Assembly: GCA_963920575.1 (NCBI GenBank)
Contig: OY986975.1
Location: 14,817,863-14,881,862 of the forward strand
Direction: 5' to 3'
Length of the DNA stretch: 64,000 nucleotides
Source of the DNA: Narthecium ossifragum
Lineage: Eukaryota; Streptophyta; Magnoliopsida; Dioscoreales; Nartheciaceae
Both the position numbers and the translations under genes were made by a program. This document shows positions 42,681 through 53,567 of this stretch, piece by piece. Numbering within the stretch: the first letter of the stretch is position 1; the number at the start of each line of letters is the position of its first letter. The notes beneath the pieces were generated by a model. It was not told the DNA's origin and did no database searches. It worked only from the letters and a program-made list of their open reading frames with translations.

Positions 42681-42824
42681 ATGGAGTTTGAGTTCCGCCC
42701 GAACAGGAAGTTGCAGTATGCCAACAACTCCAACTACATTAACGACGATATGATACGGAAGGAGATCTTCCTTAGCCCATGTCTTGCATTTTACTTTTTG
42801 TCAAAGTATACCAGGAAAATTTAG
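42681..42824 (+). pseudogene. Exon fragment resembling MAGO NASHI (exon junction complex core)
   Basis: A short frame of 47 codons starts [20 protein letters not shown] and continues [13 protein letters not shown]. In MAGO proteins the conserved segment is [28 protein letters not shown], so the match is clear over about 30 residues. After SP the similarity stops and the frame runs to TAG at 42822-42824. A splice site or breakpoint is likely there. The rest of the roughly 150-residue protein is absent nearby. MAGO pairs with Y14 in the exon junction complex. This piece cannot be functional and is probably a captured or decayed exon. Confidence 0.8.
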
Positions 42825-43315
42825 AATTCAAGGATCAAATCCAGAAAGAAAAAGCAAATTACAGCATTAGTGTTGCATGTCTCCAGGATCGCTTGAGCAA
42901 TGCAACATTAGTTTTTGTGCGGATGTAGCATTTAGTTTTAGTCTGATGAAATCTCTTTGTATTTTGTTGCCATTTGGATTAACTTTAATTCTGAGCTTTC
43001 TTTGATGGACTTGGCTATGGCTTGGGCATAGCTGCCTATAGAGTATACAATTTAGTTAGCTTTGTTGCTAGAAATCAATTGCTTAAGTCTCTTTATTGGT
43101 GTATTGGAAATTAGTAGCTCCTTGAACGAAAAATCTTATGCAGCTCCCCTTTGCCAAGTTGAAATAGTAGGATAACTAAAGGCTCTTGCACCTTAAATGG
43201 CTGAAGGTGGCTCATAAATGTTTTTCAGTTAAACAATTCTAATGTTGAATGTGTGTTGTGTGACCCGTACCCCTGTCACGGTTTTAGCCCTGTATTTCTG
43301 GGGAGCTTCATTGAT
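42825..43315. other. Intergenic DNA, no gene seen
   Basis: No coding signal. It lies between the MAGO-like fragment and a possible Helitron terminus and may belong to the same captured segment. Confidence 0.4.
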
Positions 43316-43391
43316 GGATGCCCGTGCCAGGTCACATAACTGAAAAATATGAACAAATTTAAATCGTGCCAGGGGCATGGGCATCCACTAG
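43316..43391 (+). mobile_element. Possible Helitron 3' terminus
   Basis: GGATGCCCGTGCC and, 40 bp later, GGGGCATGGGCATCC form an imperfect inverted repeat. The second arm is followed by ACTAG and then T. A GC-rich stem just before CTRR followed by T is the hallmark of Helitron 3' ends, and similar GGGCATCCACTAGT-like ends are familiar from plant Helitrons. The 5' TC end was not located. Confidence 0.4.
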
Positions 43392-43470
43392 TATATATAT
43401 AATGTTCACTACATTATATTAATTTTATATGTATTATACATATATAACATTATAAGAATAATATATATTA

Positions 43471-43544
43471 TGTATATTAAAATATATTCAATAAAGTTAT
43501 GTAAACATTAAAATTATGTGAACATTATTTTAATCTCAATAAAG

Positions 43545-43614
<70 letters not shown>

Positions 43615-43958
43615 CATATAATGTTCACATAATGATGCGATAAAGTTAAATTTTAATACATATTAAAATATTATATATATATATATATTATTCATATAAT
43701 GTACACATAATGATGCAATAAAGTTAAAATTTAACATATATTAAAATATTATGTATATTATTCATATAATATATATTAAAAGTTTAATGTATATATTAAA
43801 TTTTAACTTTATTGCATCATTATGTGCACATTATATAAATTATATATATATATATATTATTGAGATTAAAATAATATAATAACTTTATTGAGATTAAAAT
43901 ATTGTTCACATAATTTAAATGTTTACATAACTTTATTGAATACATTTTAATATGTTCA
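43471..43958. repeat. AT-rich foldback element with (TA)n core
   Basis: The left arm (about 43471-43545) and right arm (about 43881-43958) are inverted copies sharing ATTCAATAAAGTTATGTAAA and TTTTAATCTCAATAAAGT. A second, inner inverted pair shares ATAATGATGCAATAAAGTTA. A (TA)n tract is at about 43549-43610. No ORF. A foldback MITE is likely. Confidence 0.7.
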
Positions 43959-44588
43959 CACGGTGTATAGAAAATTCACCGCAGATGGGTGCAAGGCATG
44001 AAACGGTCATTTCATACGATGCACAATTTTAACCTCAAAACGCATCATACGGTGCATGCATCAGCTGATACATGGGTCAACCTAACAGGAGATCGTAAGA
44101 TCAGAATGCATCGCACGAGCATATGATTTTAAGAGCATATGAGAAACACACAAAAAAAGAAAATAGTATGAGAAACGACAACAAAGTTTCATCTATTGGA
44201 TACTCACTGGAAAGCTATCTTCATTAGATGCTGCAGATAGGAATGCAAAGGATAAAATTTGAACTTTTTCATGTCTCCATTAAGTACAAAACAAACCACC
44301 CTTTTACTATATCTCTCAGGAAATGTGGTTCACATAAGATCACAAATATGATGAAGACTACTTTTAGTACATAATTCCAAAGAAAGGCCAACAAAGGAAG
44401 GTTTTGACTGTCCCGAGCTCACTGCACTATGTTAGATATATCTGTTTGATTATACCGGAGTACAGATAATTGCCAAGAAGGCTAATAAATTTAGGAAAAT
44501 GAGCTGAAGTTTCATGCATGAGCTACACTGAAGGATATATACTTTTATTTTGTAGTGGTAGAACCACGCTCTTGCAACCTGAAGCCGT
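43959..44588. other. Intergenic DNA 3' of the acyl-CoA ligase gene
   Basis: No gene seen. It should contain the 3' untranslated region and polyadenylation signals of the minus-strand gene that ends at 44589; I see no decisive signal. Confidence 0.4.
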
Positions 44589-47500
44589 TCACAGTTTCGA
44601 CGTCAGACTGGAGAGAGCTTGAGCCACAAGCTCCCTTCTCAAGATTTTGCCAGCAGCGGATTTTGGTATGGAGCTGACAAATGCCACCCGGCGGACTTTT
44701 TTATATGGAGCAACCTGCAATAGAAATGGCAGAAAATATAAAACTTTTTATATACTAATTGGTATCTATGGACACAAGGCCCTATGTAAGAGCCGCAAGG
44801 TTATGAATGCATAAATCATGAGGGGAAAAAAGTAGGTGGCTAATATTAGAAGATGACGCAGATTATGCATAGACTAGAGTTTGGCTGTGGTAAATAGAGA
44901 GAACTCATCTCCAAGCATATATTTGAACATTAATAAAGAAACCCCTTGAGCCTTAAAGTTAATGTATTGAGAGAGAGGTGCAAGGTAATCAATCTGCCAA
45001 GCCCATTTCAAACTGATTGGCAGTTATAACAGGTGCGTCATTTCAGTTTCATCTAAAAATCTCTAGGTGGTGAAGATATAGAGTTACATTCATAGGTTTC
45101 ATGAAATCGAACCAAACTTCTAGGAAATATAAATTGAAAGCCACGATCTTTGGGGTCATGAGAAGAATAGCAAGCCAATATGGATGTAAATGTCAAGGAA
45201 AGAACAGAAATCATGAAGTATCACTTTCATCAATGTACGATATAATGATGAAATTCTGCCACAACGTTCCTGCATTTCCATCGCATAAGGACATAAAAAC
45301 TCCGCAGGGATAAACTTATCAACCTTCAAGGGATATTACTATGATAGCACTGAACTCAACTACAATTGAAGCACAAAGTAAAACTAATTGCCTGTTTCGC
45401 AACAAAATGCAGCACTTGTTCTCCTGTAAGTTTGCTCCCAGGTTGTCTCACCACAAAGGCCATGGGTATTTGTCCTGCATCTTCATCGGGGTACCTATCA
45501 GGTTGAAATGGATAATTTAAATACTAGCATCAACAAGGTAACGATGATTAATTCAACTATTGCTACCGGTTTCTCCGGAAAGTCGCCACCAAGTACAAGC
45601 AGGTTTTCTTAGCCTGCTTGCAAATAACAACACATCTGATTACTTATTACTAACAATGTGCTGTGGATCTAGTATGAATTTGTTTAACATAGCAAATACC
45701 AAAGATTGCTGATCAATCCATGGATGGACTTTATTAACTTTTAACGAGCAAACTCATTGTAGAGCACACACAACAAAACAAAATTAAATAATGCCAAAGA
45801 TTAAGAAAGCAGTCTAGACAGCAGCAGTATCTACTTAAGGTAACTAGCAAGTAATGATGTGTAGGCATTATATACCATACGTGTGTTGACTGCTCCAAAA
45901 ACATCCATTCCTCTTTATGGCACATTCCCAGAATCCCGCACTTATTCTGCATCGTGCTTGACACTCATTTCCATTGCATATAGTCTTCAAACATACACGT
46001 CCAGATTGTAATCTATTGAACTCATATTATCCTTCTTTTGCAATCTTTATCAAACAGCATATACACATTGATCATGTGTTATGTATCAAAAGCTTGTTCA
46101 TGTCCAGTTCAAGCTCGAGTTAGGAAAATCTATTCTTTAGGGGGGGAGGAATGCCTACATAAGGAAGCTGCTTGGCTAATGATGAACTTGCCTGCATATG
46201 TGCCATAGGAAGTCGACATGTAGGGAAGGTAAGAAGGTGCATCCTCCTAGCAGCCGATTTCTAATGTCAAACGAAAGTGGGCTGTTGGCTGGAAATTTTG
46301 AATTCTTGGATCGTTTCGGAGGTTCTAGTGGCATATTGGCATTCTTAGGATATCATTGGCCTGTCAGACTATTTACAAGAGATTATACAGCCAGGAAGGA
46401 TAGCAATTTCCAAAAGAATAACTACTTGATATACTTGCAACCTTCGTCTCTAGGTCATCTTTTTTTACCCTGTCCTAATCTTAGAAGGAGGCCAACATAA
46501 TAGTGCAAACTATGCTTTAGCTTCAAAATATATTTCCGCTTAGGACGATATTAGACAATTTCGTAGACTATGCTTGTTTGCTCTTAAAAGCCATTTTATA
46601 TTCTCCACACATTAAATCAAAAGGGCCACAATAAGAAAACAATAAGCATATCCTAAAACAAGTTAATTCAATTACAGGGAAGACATACGGAATTACAGCA
46701 GCATCTGCTATTTCAGGATGGGACTGAAGTATGAGCTCCAATTCAGCTGGGGGAACCTGCCAAAGCAATAAACAACATGAAAAAAGTAATTTTAGATGCA
46801 TGAAATGGGGAATTGATGCACCTAATATATAATTAAAACTAAATGTGAAGCACCTGGTAAGCTTTGTACTTTATCAATTCCTTCAATCTATCCACAATAA
46901 AGAGAAAACCATCATCGTCAAAGTAACAAAGGTCACCAGTCTTCAACCAACCTTCTGGATCCAAAGTAGATGCAGTTGCTTCATCATCTCCTATATAACC
47001 TGCAAAAAAGAATAGACGAATATTCAAAAAATCAATTTAACAATTAGATATATCAAAGAATATGCCTAGAGAACTTTGTGAAAGAACATACCAAGGTACA
47101 TGGGTTCTATTCCATAAGAGAACTATTAACTAACGACCTCTATTTTACAAGTGTCTTGAGTAGAGGCAGCCTGGAGGGCAAATCTTACCATTCAGGATCG
47201 AACTGTCTTTAAGGGGAATCATATGTGTGCATGCCAAAACCTAGCTTACATATGAAGATCATCAAGCAGTTGCATGGACATATTGGGCGAGACATGTCCT
47301 TTCTGATGAAATTAAAAGCAGCAATCCCATATCTAGCCTTTTATGTGCAAAGAGGTTGCCAAAGTTGAAAGAAAGATGTCGCATTTGTTAAGTATCTAAA
47401 TCAACAAGAACCATTATAAAGCCAAATATGCCTCTACAGTATAGAGTTTGTTTTGGGATTGCTTTATAAAGAATAAGATATAGGTTCTATCTTTGTGGCG

Positions 47501-50283
47501 GTGGAAAGGTTATCGAGGATGGAACATCTTATCGAATACAAGAGGAATACAAATCTTGCGAACATGACACACAAACACACACAAACTTGGTTGGTGACAA
47601 TCCTGCAGTAACTAAGCTCATAAAGGAGTAGATATGTGAAGAAGCGAAGGTATGTAAACAAGCGAATATATGCAACCAAAAGAAACCAAACTGAGCTCAT
47701 TTACAATCTGTTACAGATCAACTTGTTTGCACACTAGAACCAACTATCTAAACTCGTGCTTGAGCTAGCTTGAAAATCAATTGAACCAAATACGAGCTAT
47801 GCATTCTCATCTTGAACTGAGCTTGGCAACTAGTATTCTCAGTGATTCAACTGGTTTAGAAAGGAGAAAAAATAATCTGAGTGCGATGTTCGTGAGAGAA
47901 TCAGCAAGATCCAACTATTGATTTGCTCCCCATTACATCAAATAATAATTATCTATTAGCTACATAACCTACTGATCCATCATCACCAACAACATACAGA
48001 TAACTCTTGTAGCCACTTACTTGACAAAGGTGCTTTTACTAAAGGAGAAAGCATAATTAGCTTCATGGTTCATATACAACTTGAATTCGAAGACAGTAGA
48101 ACCCCTAAGATGCCTACCACTCTACCAGATTCCTGCGCTGCTAATACAAGGAACCAAAACATCAGACAAAATTTCACCAGAATCAAAATCCAAACTTCCT
48201 AAAGTTCATACATTTTAAATGTATTTTTTCAGCCTAACAAGTGCAAATTTTGTATAGCGTTTGCACAAATGAAAGACAGGGCAGGTGCCAATCTAGTTGG
48301 ACGTATCCATCTTTTCTGATACAATTCCTTCTCTAACTTTCTCTCGAATCAATACAATCCCAAGTGTAAACTACCTTTAATTATTATTATTCACTGTTAT
48401 TCGAATTCTAAATTTCATATGCCTGTTACCTACTTCTATAGCTCTAAACCAAAACAAGCCAAACGGGCCTGGCTCGAATACCATAATGAACAATGATCCA
48501 CGACCTGCAGGTCCGGGCTGGACATCTCAATCCTTGTCCAGGCATAATATATATAAAAATGAGTTTAGTCAAACTGTTGAGCTGCTCACTTTATCCTTAT
48601 TGTTTGGTTACCCTCATTTTATTTTTATTTTTTCATCAAACATCAAAATAATGATTACGGAGTTACTATTATTTCACCTATTCCACCTATCACATTCCTC
48701 TCTGTTTTTTCTTACCCCATTGTTTAACCCACTTTTTCTAATCCCATAATCCCCTTAACCCTAACCCCGACCCCGAACCAAACGGGTTTAAAGTCCCCGA
48801 TCATTTGGCAAAAGTGTACGGAAGGCAGCTGCATTAGTCATTATCCCACAAAATCCTGCCCAGCACGCAATTACTCTTGAACCTACTTATGATATGGATC
48901 AACGCCGCTATTATTATATAAACCACCAACCTTTCATGATGGTGGGCCCCCTAAGCCACAGCTCCCCTCGTTGGCCTGGAGGCAAGGCCTCTCCGGTGGC
49001 AGGGTCCACGATCTTGGCCTGGAGGTTCGCCGACAGCGGCCCTGCTGAGCCATACACTTTGTTCTCCTCCGGCCCTACTGTGGTGGACGCCGACCCCGCC
49101 GACTCCGTCAGCCCATAACCCTGCAGTTACTTGGTGGTTGTCAACGGAGCCCCCACATCCTTGGAATACTCCTGCTCTCGTTACGAATTCGTATCTATAT
49201 TTTGGATGCGAATCCCCAATGACTAATAACCTACTGTTTTGTTACCTGGGTGAGCTCGATGTCGGGAAAGCGCGCTTTGAACTGCTCAGCGACGTCACGC
49301 CCCAGCGGGGCGCCGCCAGAACCAAGCAGACGGAGGGAGGAGAGATCGTGGCGGGCGGGGAGGTTGGACTTGATCATGGCCACCACCAGCGGTGGCGACA
49401 CCGGTATGAAGGTCACTCTGTGCGTCTCCACCGCCCGGAGCATCGCGCCGAAGTCGAACCGGTCCATCAGCACTGTCGTGTTAGCGAGTGCCAGGTTCTG
49501 CAACACCATGAAGAACCCGAACACATGGAAGAGCGGGATTGGGAACAGCCCGACCACCCCCCCTTCCTTGGCTTCCGCGGCCGCCACGGCCACCTCCCGG
49601 GTGGCGCGCCTCTCCGCAAGGATCGCGACAAAGTTGCGGTGGGTGAGCACTACGCCCTTCACCCGCCCCGTCGTCCCCGACGAGTAGAGGATCGCCGCCG
49701 CGTCCTCTTGCCTCACCTCCACAGCTGCCGACGTGGCACCTCCATGGCCGCTGAGAAAGGATTGAAACCTCGAGGAGTCCAATAAGACGGTGGGAAGATT
49801 AGTGGGGACCTTGGCTGCGGCGGAGGAGACGGCGAACGCGACGGAGGGACGGGTGAGACGGATCTGACGGGAGATCTCCTCGGCGGTGGAGACGGGGTTA
49901 GCGGGAGAGACAACGACGCCGATGGAGAGAAGAGCGAAGTAGAGGACGGGGACACGGAGGTTGCAATGGGAGAGAACGAAGGCAACTTCGCCCGGAGATA
50001 AGCCTACCTGAGACCGGAGAGCGGAGGCGAGAGACGAGACCTGGGAGGCGAAGTCGGGGAAGGAGATGGAAGCCCCGGTGGCGGCGTCGACGAAGGCGGG
50101 GGTGGAGGGGGGAGGGGAGGGGAGGAGGGAGAGAGCGTAGTGGGCGGCGGAGAGGGGTAGCGCCTCCGGCGGGAGCGGCACGGGGGGGCGGAGGCTGTAG
50201 TAGGTCTTGGTCTGGGAGCAGTAGCCGCTTCTTGGATCTATCGATGGCGATGGCGATGGCGATGGCGAGGCCGCATGGTCCAT
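44589..50283 (-). CDS. 4-coumarate:CoA ligase-like (4CL-like/OPCL1-like) acyl-CoA ligase, complete six-exon gene
   Basis: Exons (minus): 49246-50283, 48931-49120, 46854-46999, 46689-46756, 45392-45494, 44589-44714; they add up to 1671 nt, 556 residues plus TGA. Phases agree at every junction, and the start is the first ATG. Enzymes of this ANL family adenylate a carboxylic acid with ATP and transfer it to CoA. Visible motifs: P-loop-like [10 protein letters not shown] (201-210), [11 protein letters not shown] (247-257), GSGGAPLG (321-328), YGLTESAG at the start of exon 2, [29 protein letters not shown] and [19 protein letters not shown]. The catalytic Lys is in [11 protein letters not shown] (K538). 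The last residues are SKL, a PTS1 signal, so the enzyme should be peroxisomal, as OPC-8:0 CoA ligase and related 4CL-likes are. Exon 5 has a GC donor (CAG|GCAATT). Exon 1 is far richer in GC than the introns. The substrate (jasmonate precursor, cinnamate or fatty acid) cannot be read from sequence. Confidence 0.93.
45390..45391 (-). other. GC (non-canonical) splice donor of intron 5
   Basis: The exon ends GAAACAG and the intron starts GCAATTAG. Frame and homology force the junction here. The homologous exon at 61282-61388 has a normal GT donor (GAAACAG|GTAAGA). Confidence 0.8.
48598..48790. repeat. Possible MITE in intron 2 of the ligase gene
   Basis: TTGTTTGGTTACCCTC on the left and CCCCGAACCAAACGGG on the right are imperfect inverted ends, of the kind seen in small hAT-type MITEs (TTTGGTT...AACCAAA). 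The interior is AT-rich without an ORF. Confidence 0.4.
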
Positions 50284-50573
50284 TTGGGACGGAGAGGAAG
50301 AAGAGGATGGACTTAGAAACAGTATCCAGGAAGGAGAAGGATTTATCTGTGAAAAACGTGGCGCAGAGACGCACGCAAGACAGTAATTTTAACATGAGCG
50401 AATGTTGCTGCTTTCTCTACATGAAAGAGTCGTCATGTTTGCATGTACATCAGCACGCTGATCGCCTACCGATCAATTAATCTATTCCTGTGTCGTCGTC
50501 CCAGAAGATAGAGGGATCTTGAGCTCGAGATCATCACGATGGGGATCTCGACCCAGAAGGACGTCACGACGGG

Positions 50574-50925
50574 CACCGGCGGATCCACATGCGGGCCCCC
50601 CTAACAAAAAAAAAATCTACCTAATATATATATATATATAATATTTAATTGCCCCTCCTTTTAAATTAGATTTGACCCTCCTAATAATTTATTGATTGTT
50701 TAGAGAAAGAAATTTTTGACGATATTCCTAATGAAGATATTATGCAATACTATCAAAATATGAAAACTCAGATGAAACAATTGTAATTATTTACTTTTAT
50801 AGCTATGGTACTGTAATAAGATGTTTATTTTGAATTTTTTAATTAATTACTTATATATTTTCTTCTATAGTAAATTTTTTCTATTAAAGTCGTCCCCCTT
50901 CATATAAATTCTGAATCCGTCACTG
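50574..50925. mobile_element. Non-autonomous hAT-like remnant
   Basis: The ends CACCGGCGGATCC and (reversed) CAGTGACGGATTC are imperfect terminal inverted repeats of the CAGTGGCGGAYC type seen in plant hAT elements. Flanks ACGACGGG and GCGATGGG agree at six of eight bases, fitting a decayed 8-bp duplication. Inside, 50703-50786 (+) encodes EKEIFDDIPNEDIMQYYQNM then KTQMKQL and a stop, like the tail of hAT-derived MYM/TTF-type zinc finger transposase proteins. The rest of the transposase is deleted. Confidence 0.6.
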
Positions 50926-51260
50926 GCGATGGGGATCTCGAGCTGGGGACCATCACCGTAGACGGGTCTTGACGACGGCGACGGGATTGGTGGCGATGAA
51001 GATATTATGCAATACTATCAAAATATGAAAACTCAGATGAAACAATTGTAATTATTTACTTTTATAGCTATGGTACTGTAATAAGATGTTTATTTTGAAT
51101 TTTTTAATTAATTACTTATATATTTTCTTCTATAGTAAATTTTTTCTATTAAAGTCGTCCCCCTTCATATAAATTCTGAATCCGTCACTGGCGATGGGGA
51201 TCTCGAGCTGGGGACCATCACCGTAGACGGGTCTTGACGACGGCGACGGGATTGGTGGCG
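50731..51260. repeat. Tandem duplication, period 265 bp, apparently identical copies
   Basis: The block 50731-50995 (from ATGAAGATATTATGCAATAC to GGGATTGGTGGCG) is repeated at 50996-51260, and I see no difference between the copies. It spans the right half of the hAT remnant and its flank. Copies this similar point to a very recent event, or possibly an assembly artefact. Confidence 0.85.
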
Positions 51261-52078
51261 ACCTCGCATCGTATCCGACGGAATTGGATGGGTTCCGATG
51301 GGATCCGACTGGTTCAGCGACGGGGAGCCGGGGAAGGAGGGATCGGACAGGGTCGGACGGGATCTGAAGGGATCGGGCGGGTTCGAACGGGATTCGACGG
51401 GATTCGTTGAGATCCGACTGGATCAGCGACGGGGAGCCAGGGAAGGAGGTAGCGACGGGGGCGCAGGGGATCGACGACGGACGACGATGGCGAGATCGGG
51501 ATCGGCGACGAGCTAGATCGATGATGACGAGATGGCGATTGTCCTCGGACGGCGAGCGTTCGACGACGAGATCGGGCTCGTAGGGCAGCCGCGGGGCGGG
51601 CGCGGGGGGGGGGGGGGATTATAGTGGGGGACTGGAGGGTATTATAGGTGGGGATTAGCTGGGATAAGTAGGGGCATTTCCGTCTCATAAATGTATGAGG
51701 TCTTATTGTCGTACCATATTTTTTTTAAAGACCTATTGAGTATTCTGCCAAAACTAAATGCACTTTTTAGAAAGTAAATTTTCTAGATTTAGTCTTGATG
51801 AAGTTACTTTACGTCACCAACTTATTGCAACTAAACATGCGCGAAGAAAAAAGATTTGTGTACATGGCTTTTCTACCATGTACACTACACATGACTTACG
51901 TGACCATGTATTATTGGTTTACGTGATGAAGACCAGTGGATGTGAGTGGATCTGGAACATTGAAAGTGAGCATGTACGATGCACATGTCTATGTGACATG
52001 TACCCCAATCACTTCTCATATGCGAAAGATACAAAATTGCATCTACAGTGAATAAGAAATTGAATGTGAATTATTTAC
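51261..52078. other. GC-rich degenerate repeats, then AT-rich DNA; no ligase exons
   Basis: Positions 51290-51480 contain imperfect repeats of GGGATCYGACKGG type. A run of G lies at about 51605-51617. The remainder is ordinary AT-rich DNA. I looked for exons 3-6 of the truncated ligase gene on the minus strand here and found none. Confidence 0.6.
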
Positions 52079-53567
52079 CTTTCATGATAGCAGGCCCTCT
52101 AAGCCAAAGCTCCCCAGTTTTCCCTGGAGGCAAGGCCTCCCTGGTTGTAGGGTGGGTAATCTTGGCCTCCATTTTCGCCCACAACCGACCTACAGACCCG
52201 AACTCCTTGCTTCGCCCTGCGCCTATAGTTGCGGCTGCTATTGCTGTCGACTCCGTTAACCCGTATCCCTATAAGGATTGATAATAGTTGTAAGTGGGGC
52301 TCCAGACTCAATATCCGACACTTGCATATAGAAGTGGTTGGGTAGTCCATTACGGCTACCACCAACATGATAGCAGTTGTAATTGATAGTGATGATGTTA
52401 GTGTTCTTGTCACAAGGCCACGCACGTCTATCAAATTTCCACAGAATACGACACGTTATGAGTCATCCCCGAGCGGGGGCGATTTCGTGCTATGAATTAA
52501 AAAACTCATACATGCATGCAGATTTAAAAAAGATAGCCAAGTTCGTTGTTTGTCACCTGGGAGAGCTCAACATGGGGGAATCGCGCCTTGAACTGTTCAG
52601 CGACGTCGCGGCCGAGTGGGGCCCCGCCGGACGAGATGGCGCGGAGGGAGGAGAGGTTGTGATGGGCGGGGAGCTCGGACTTGACCAGCGCCACCACCAC
52701 CGGTGGCGACACAAGGATGTCAGTCACCCTGTGAGACTCCACCGCCTGGAGCATCGCCCCGAACTCGAAGCGTTCCATCAGCACTGTCGTCTCCCCGAAT
52801 GCCACGCCCTGCAACAGCAGGCTGAACCCCAACACGTGGAACAACGGCACCGGGAACAGCACTACCGGCGCAGCCTCCCGGCTAGCATGCTTGATAGCAA
52901 GGAAAGCGATCAAGTTGCGGTGGGTTAGTACTACGCCCTTCACCCGCCCCGTCGTCCCCGACGAGTAGAGGATCGCCGCCGTGTCTTCTTGCCTCACCTC
53001 CATCCCTTCGGCATTTTCACGGCCGTCGAAGCTAAGAAAGGATAGAAACCTTGGTGAATCCAGTACTATTGTAGGGAGACCATCCGGGATCTTCGAGGCG
53101 GTGGAGGAGGCGGCGATGGCGATGGCGGGGCGGGTGAGATGGATCAGGCGGGCGATCTCGTCTGGGGTGGAGAGGGGATTGGCGGGGGAGAGGACTACGC
53201 CGATGGAAAGCAAAGCGAAATAGAGGACGGGGACATGGATGTGGGAAGGACAGAGCACCAACGCGACCTCGCCTCGAGATAAACCCACCAAAGATCGGAG
53301 GGCGGAAGCGAGAGACCGGACCTGGGAGACGAACTCCGGGAAGGAAATGGAGGCCGCGGTGGCGGCGTCGACGAAGGCGGGGGCCGAGGGGAGAGGGGAG
53401 GGGAGGAAGGAGAGAGCGTAGGATGTGGTGGAGAGGGGAAGAGTGTCAGGAGGGAGCCGCGCCGCCCGGCGGAGGCTGTGGTAGGTCTTTGTCTCGGCGC
53501 AGTAGCCGCTTCTTGGATCGATCGATACCGGCAGCTCCGGCGATGGAGAGCCAGCGGCGGTGGCCAT
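52079..53567 (-). pseudogene. 4CL-like acyl-CoA ligase, truncated copy (exons 1-2 only)
   Basis: Exon 1 (52557-53567) is fully open: 337 codons starting MATAAGSPSPELPVSIDPRS, with [10 protein letters not shown] at 202-211, FPVPLFHVLGF and SSGGAPLG. Exon 2 (52079-52268, 190 nt, the same length as in the complete gene) continues YGLTEST... through [13 protein letters not shown]. Splice sites are canonical (CCAG|GTGACA, TATAG|GG, AAAG|GTAAAT). Exons 3-6, which hold the hinge and the catalytic-lysine domain, are missing: the complete paralogue begins only 1.8 kb downstream. It could yield a truncated protein, or be spliced in frame onto the paralogue's exon 3, since the phases match. Otherwise it is a partial duplicate. 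The intact reading frames suggest recent truncation. Confidence 0.85.

Noticed and set aside
48750..48786. Telomere-like CCTAACCCCGACCCC stretch
   Set aside because: Only a few degenerate units with the wrong period; better explained as the end of a small MITE in the intron.
49138..49785. 215-codon plus-strand frame opposite the ligase first exon
   Set aside because: It is the antisense shadow of a GC-rich real exon (minus strand) with conserved ANL motifs; the plus-strand translation has no domain.
51758..52051. 97-codon frame between the ligase paralogues
   Set aside because: No recognisable domain or codon signal; it lies in what was intron 2 or downstream of the truncated copy.
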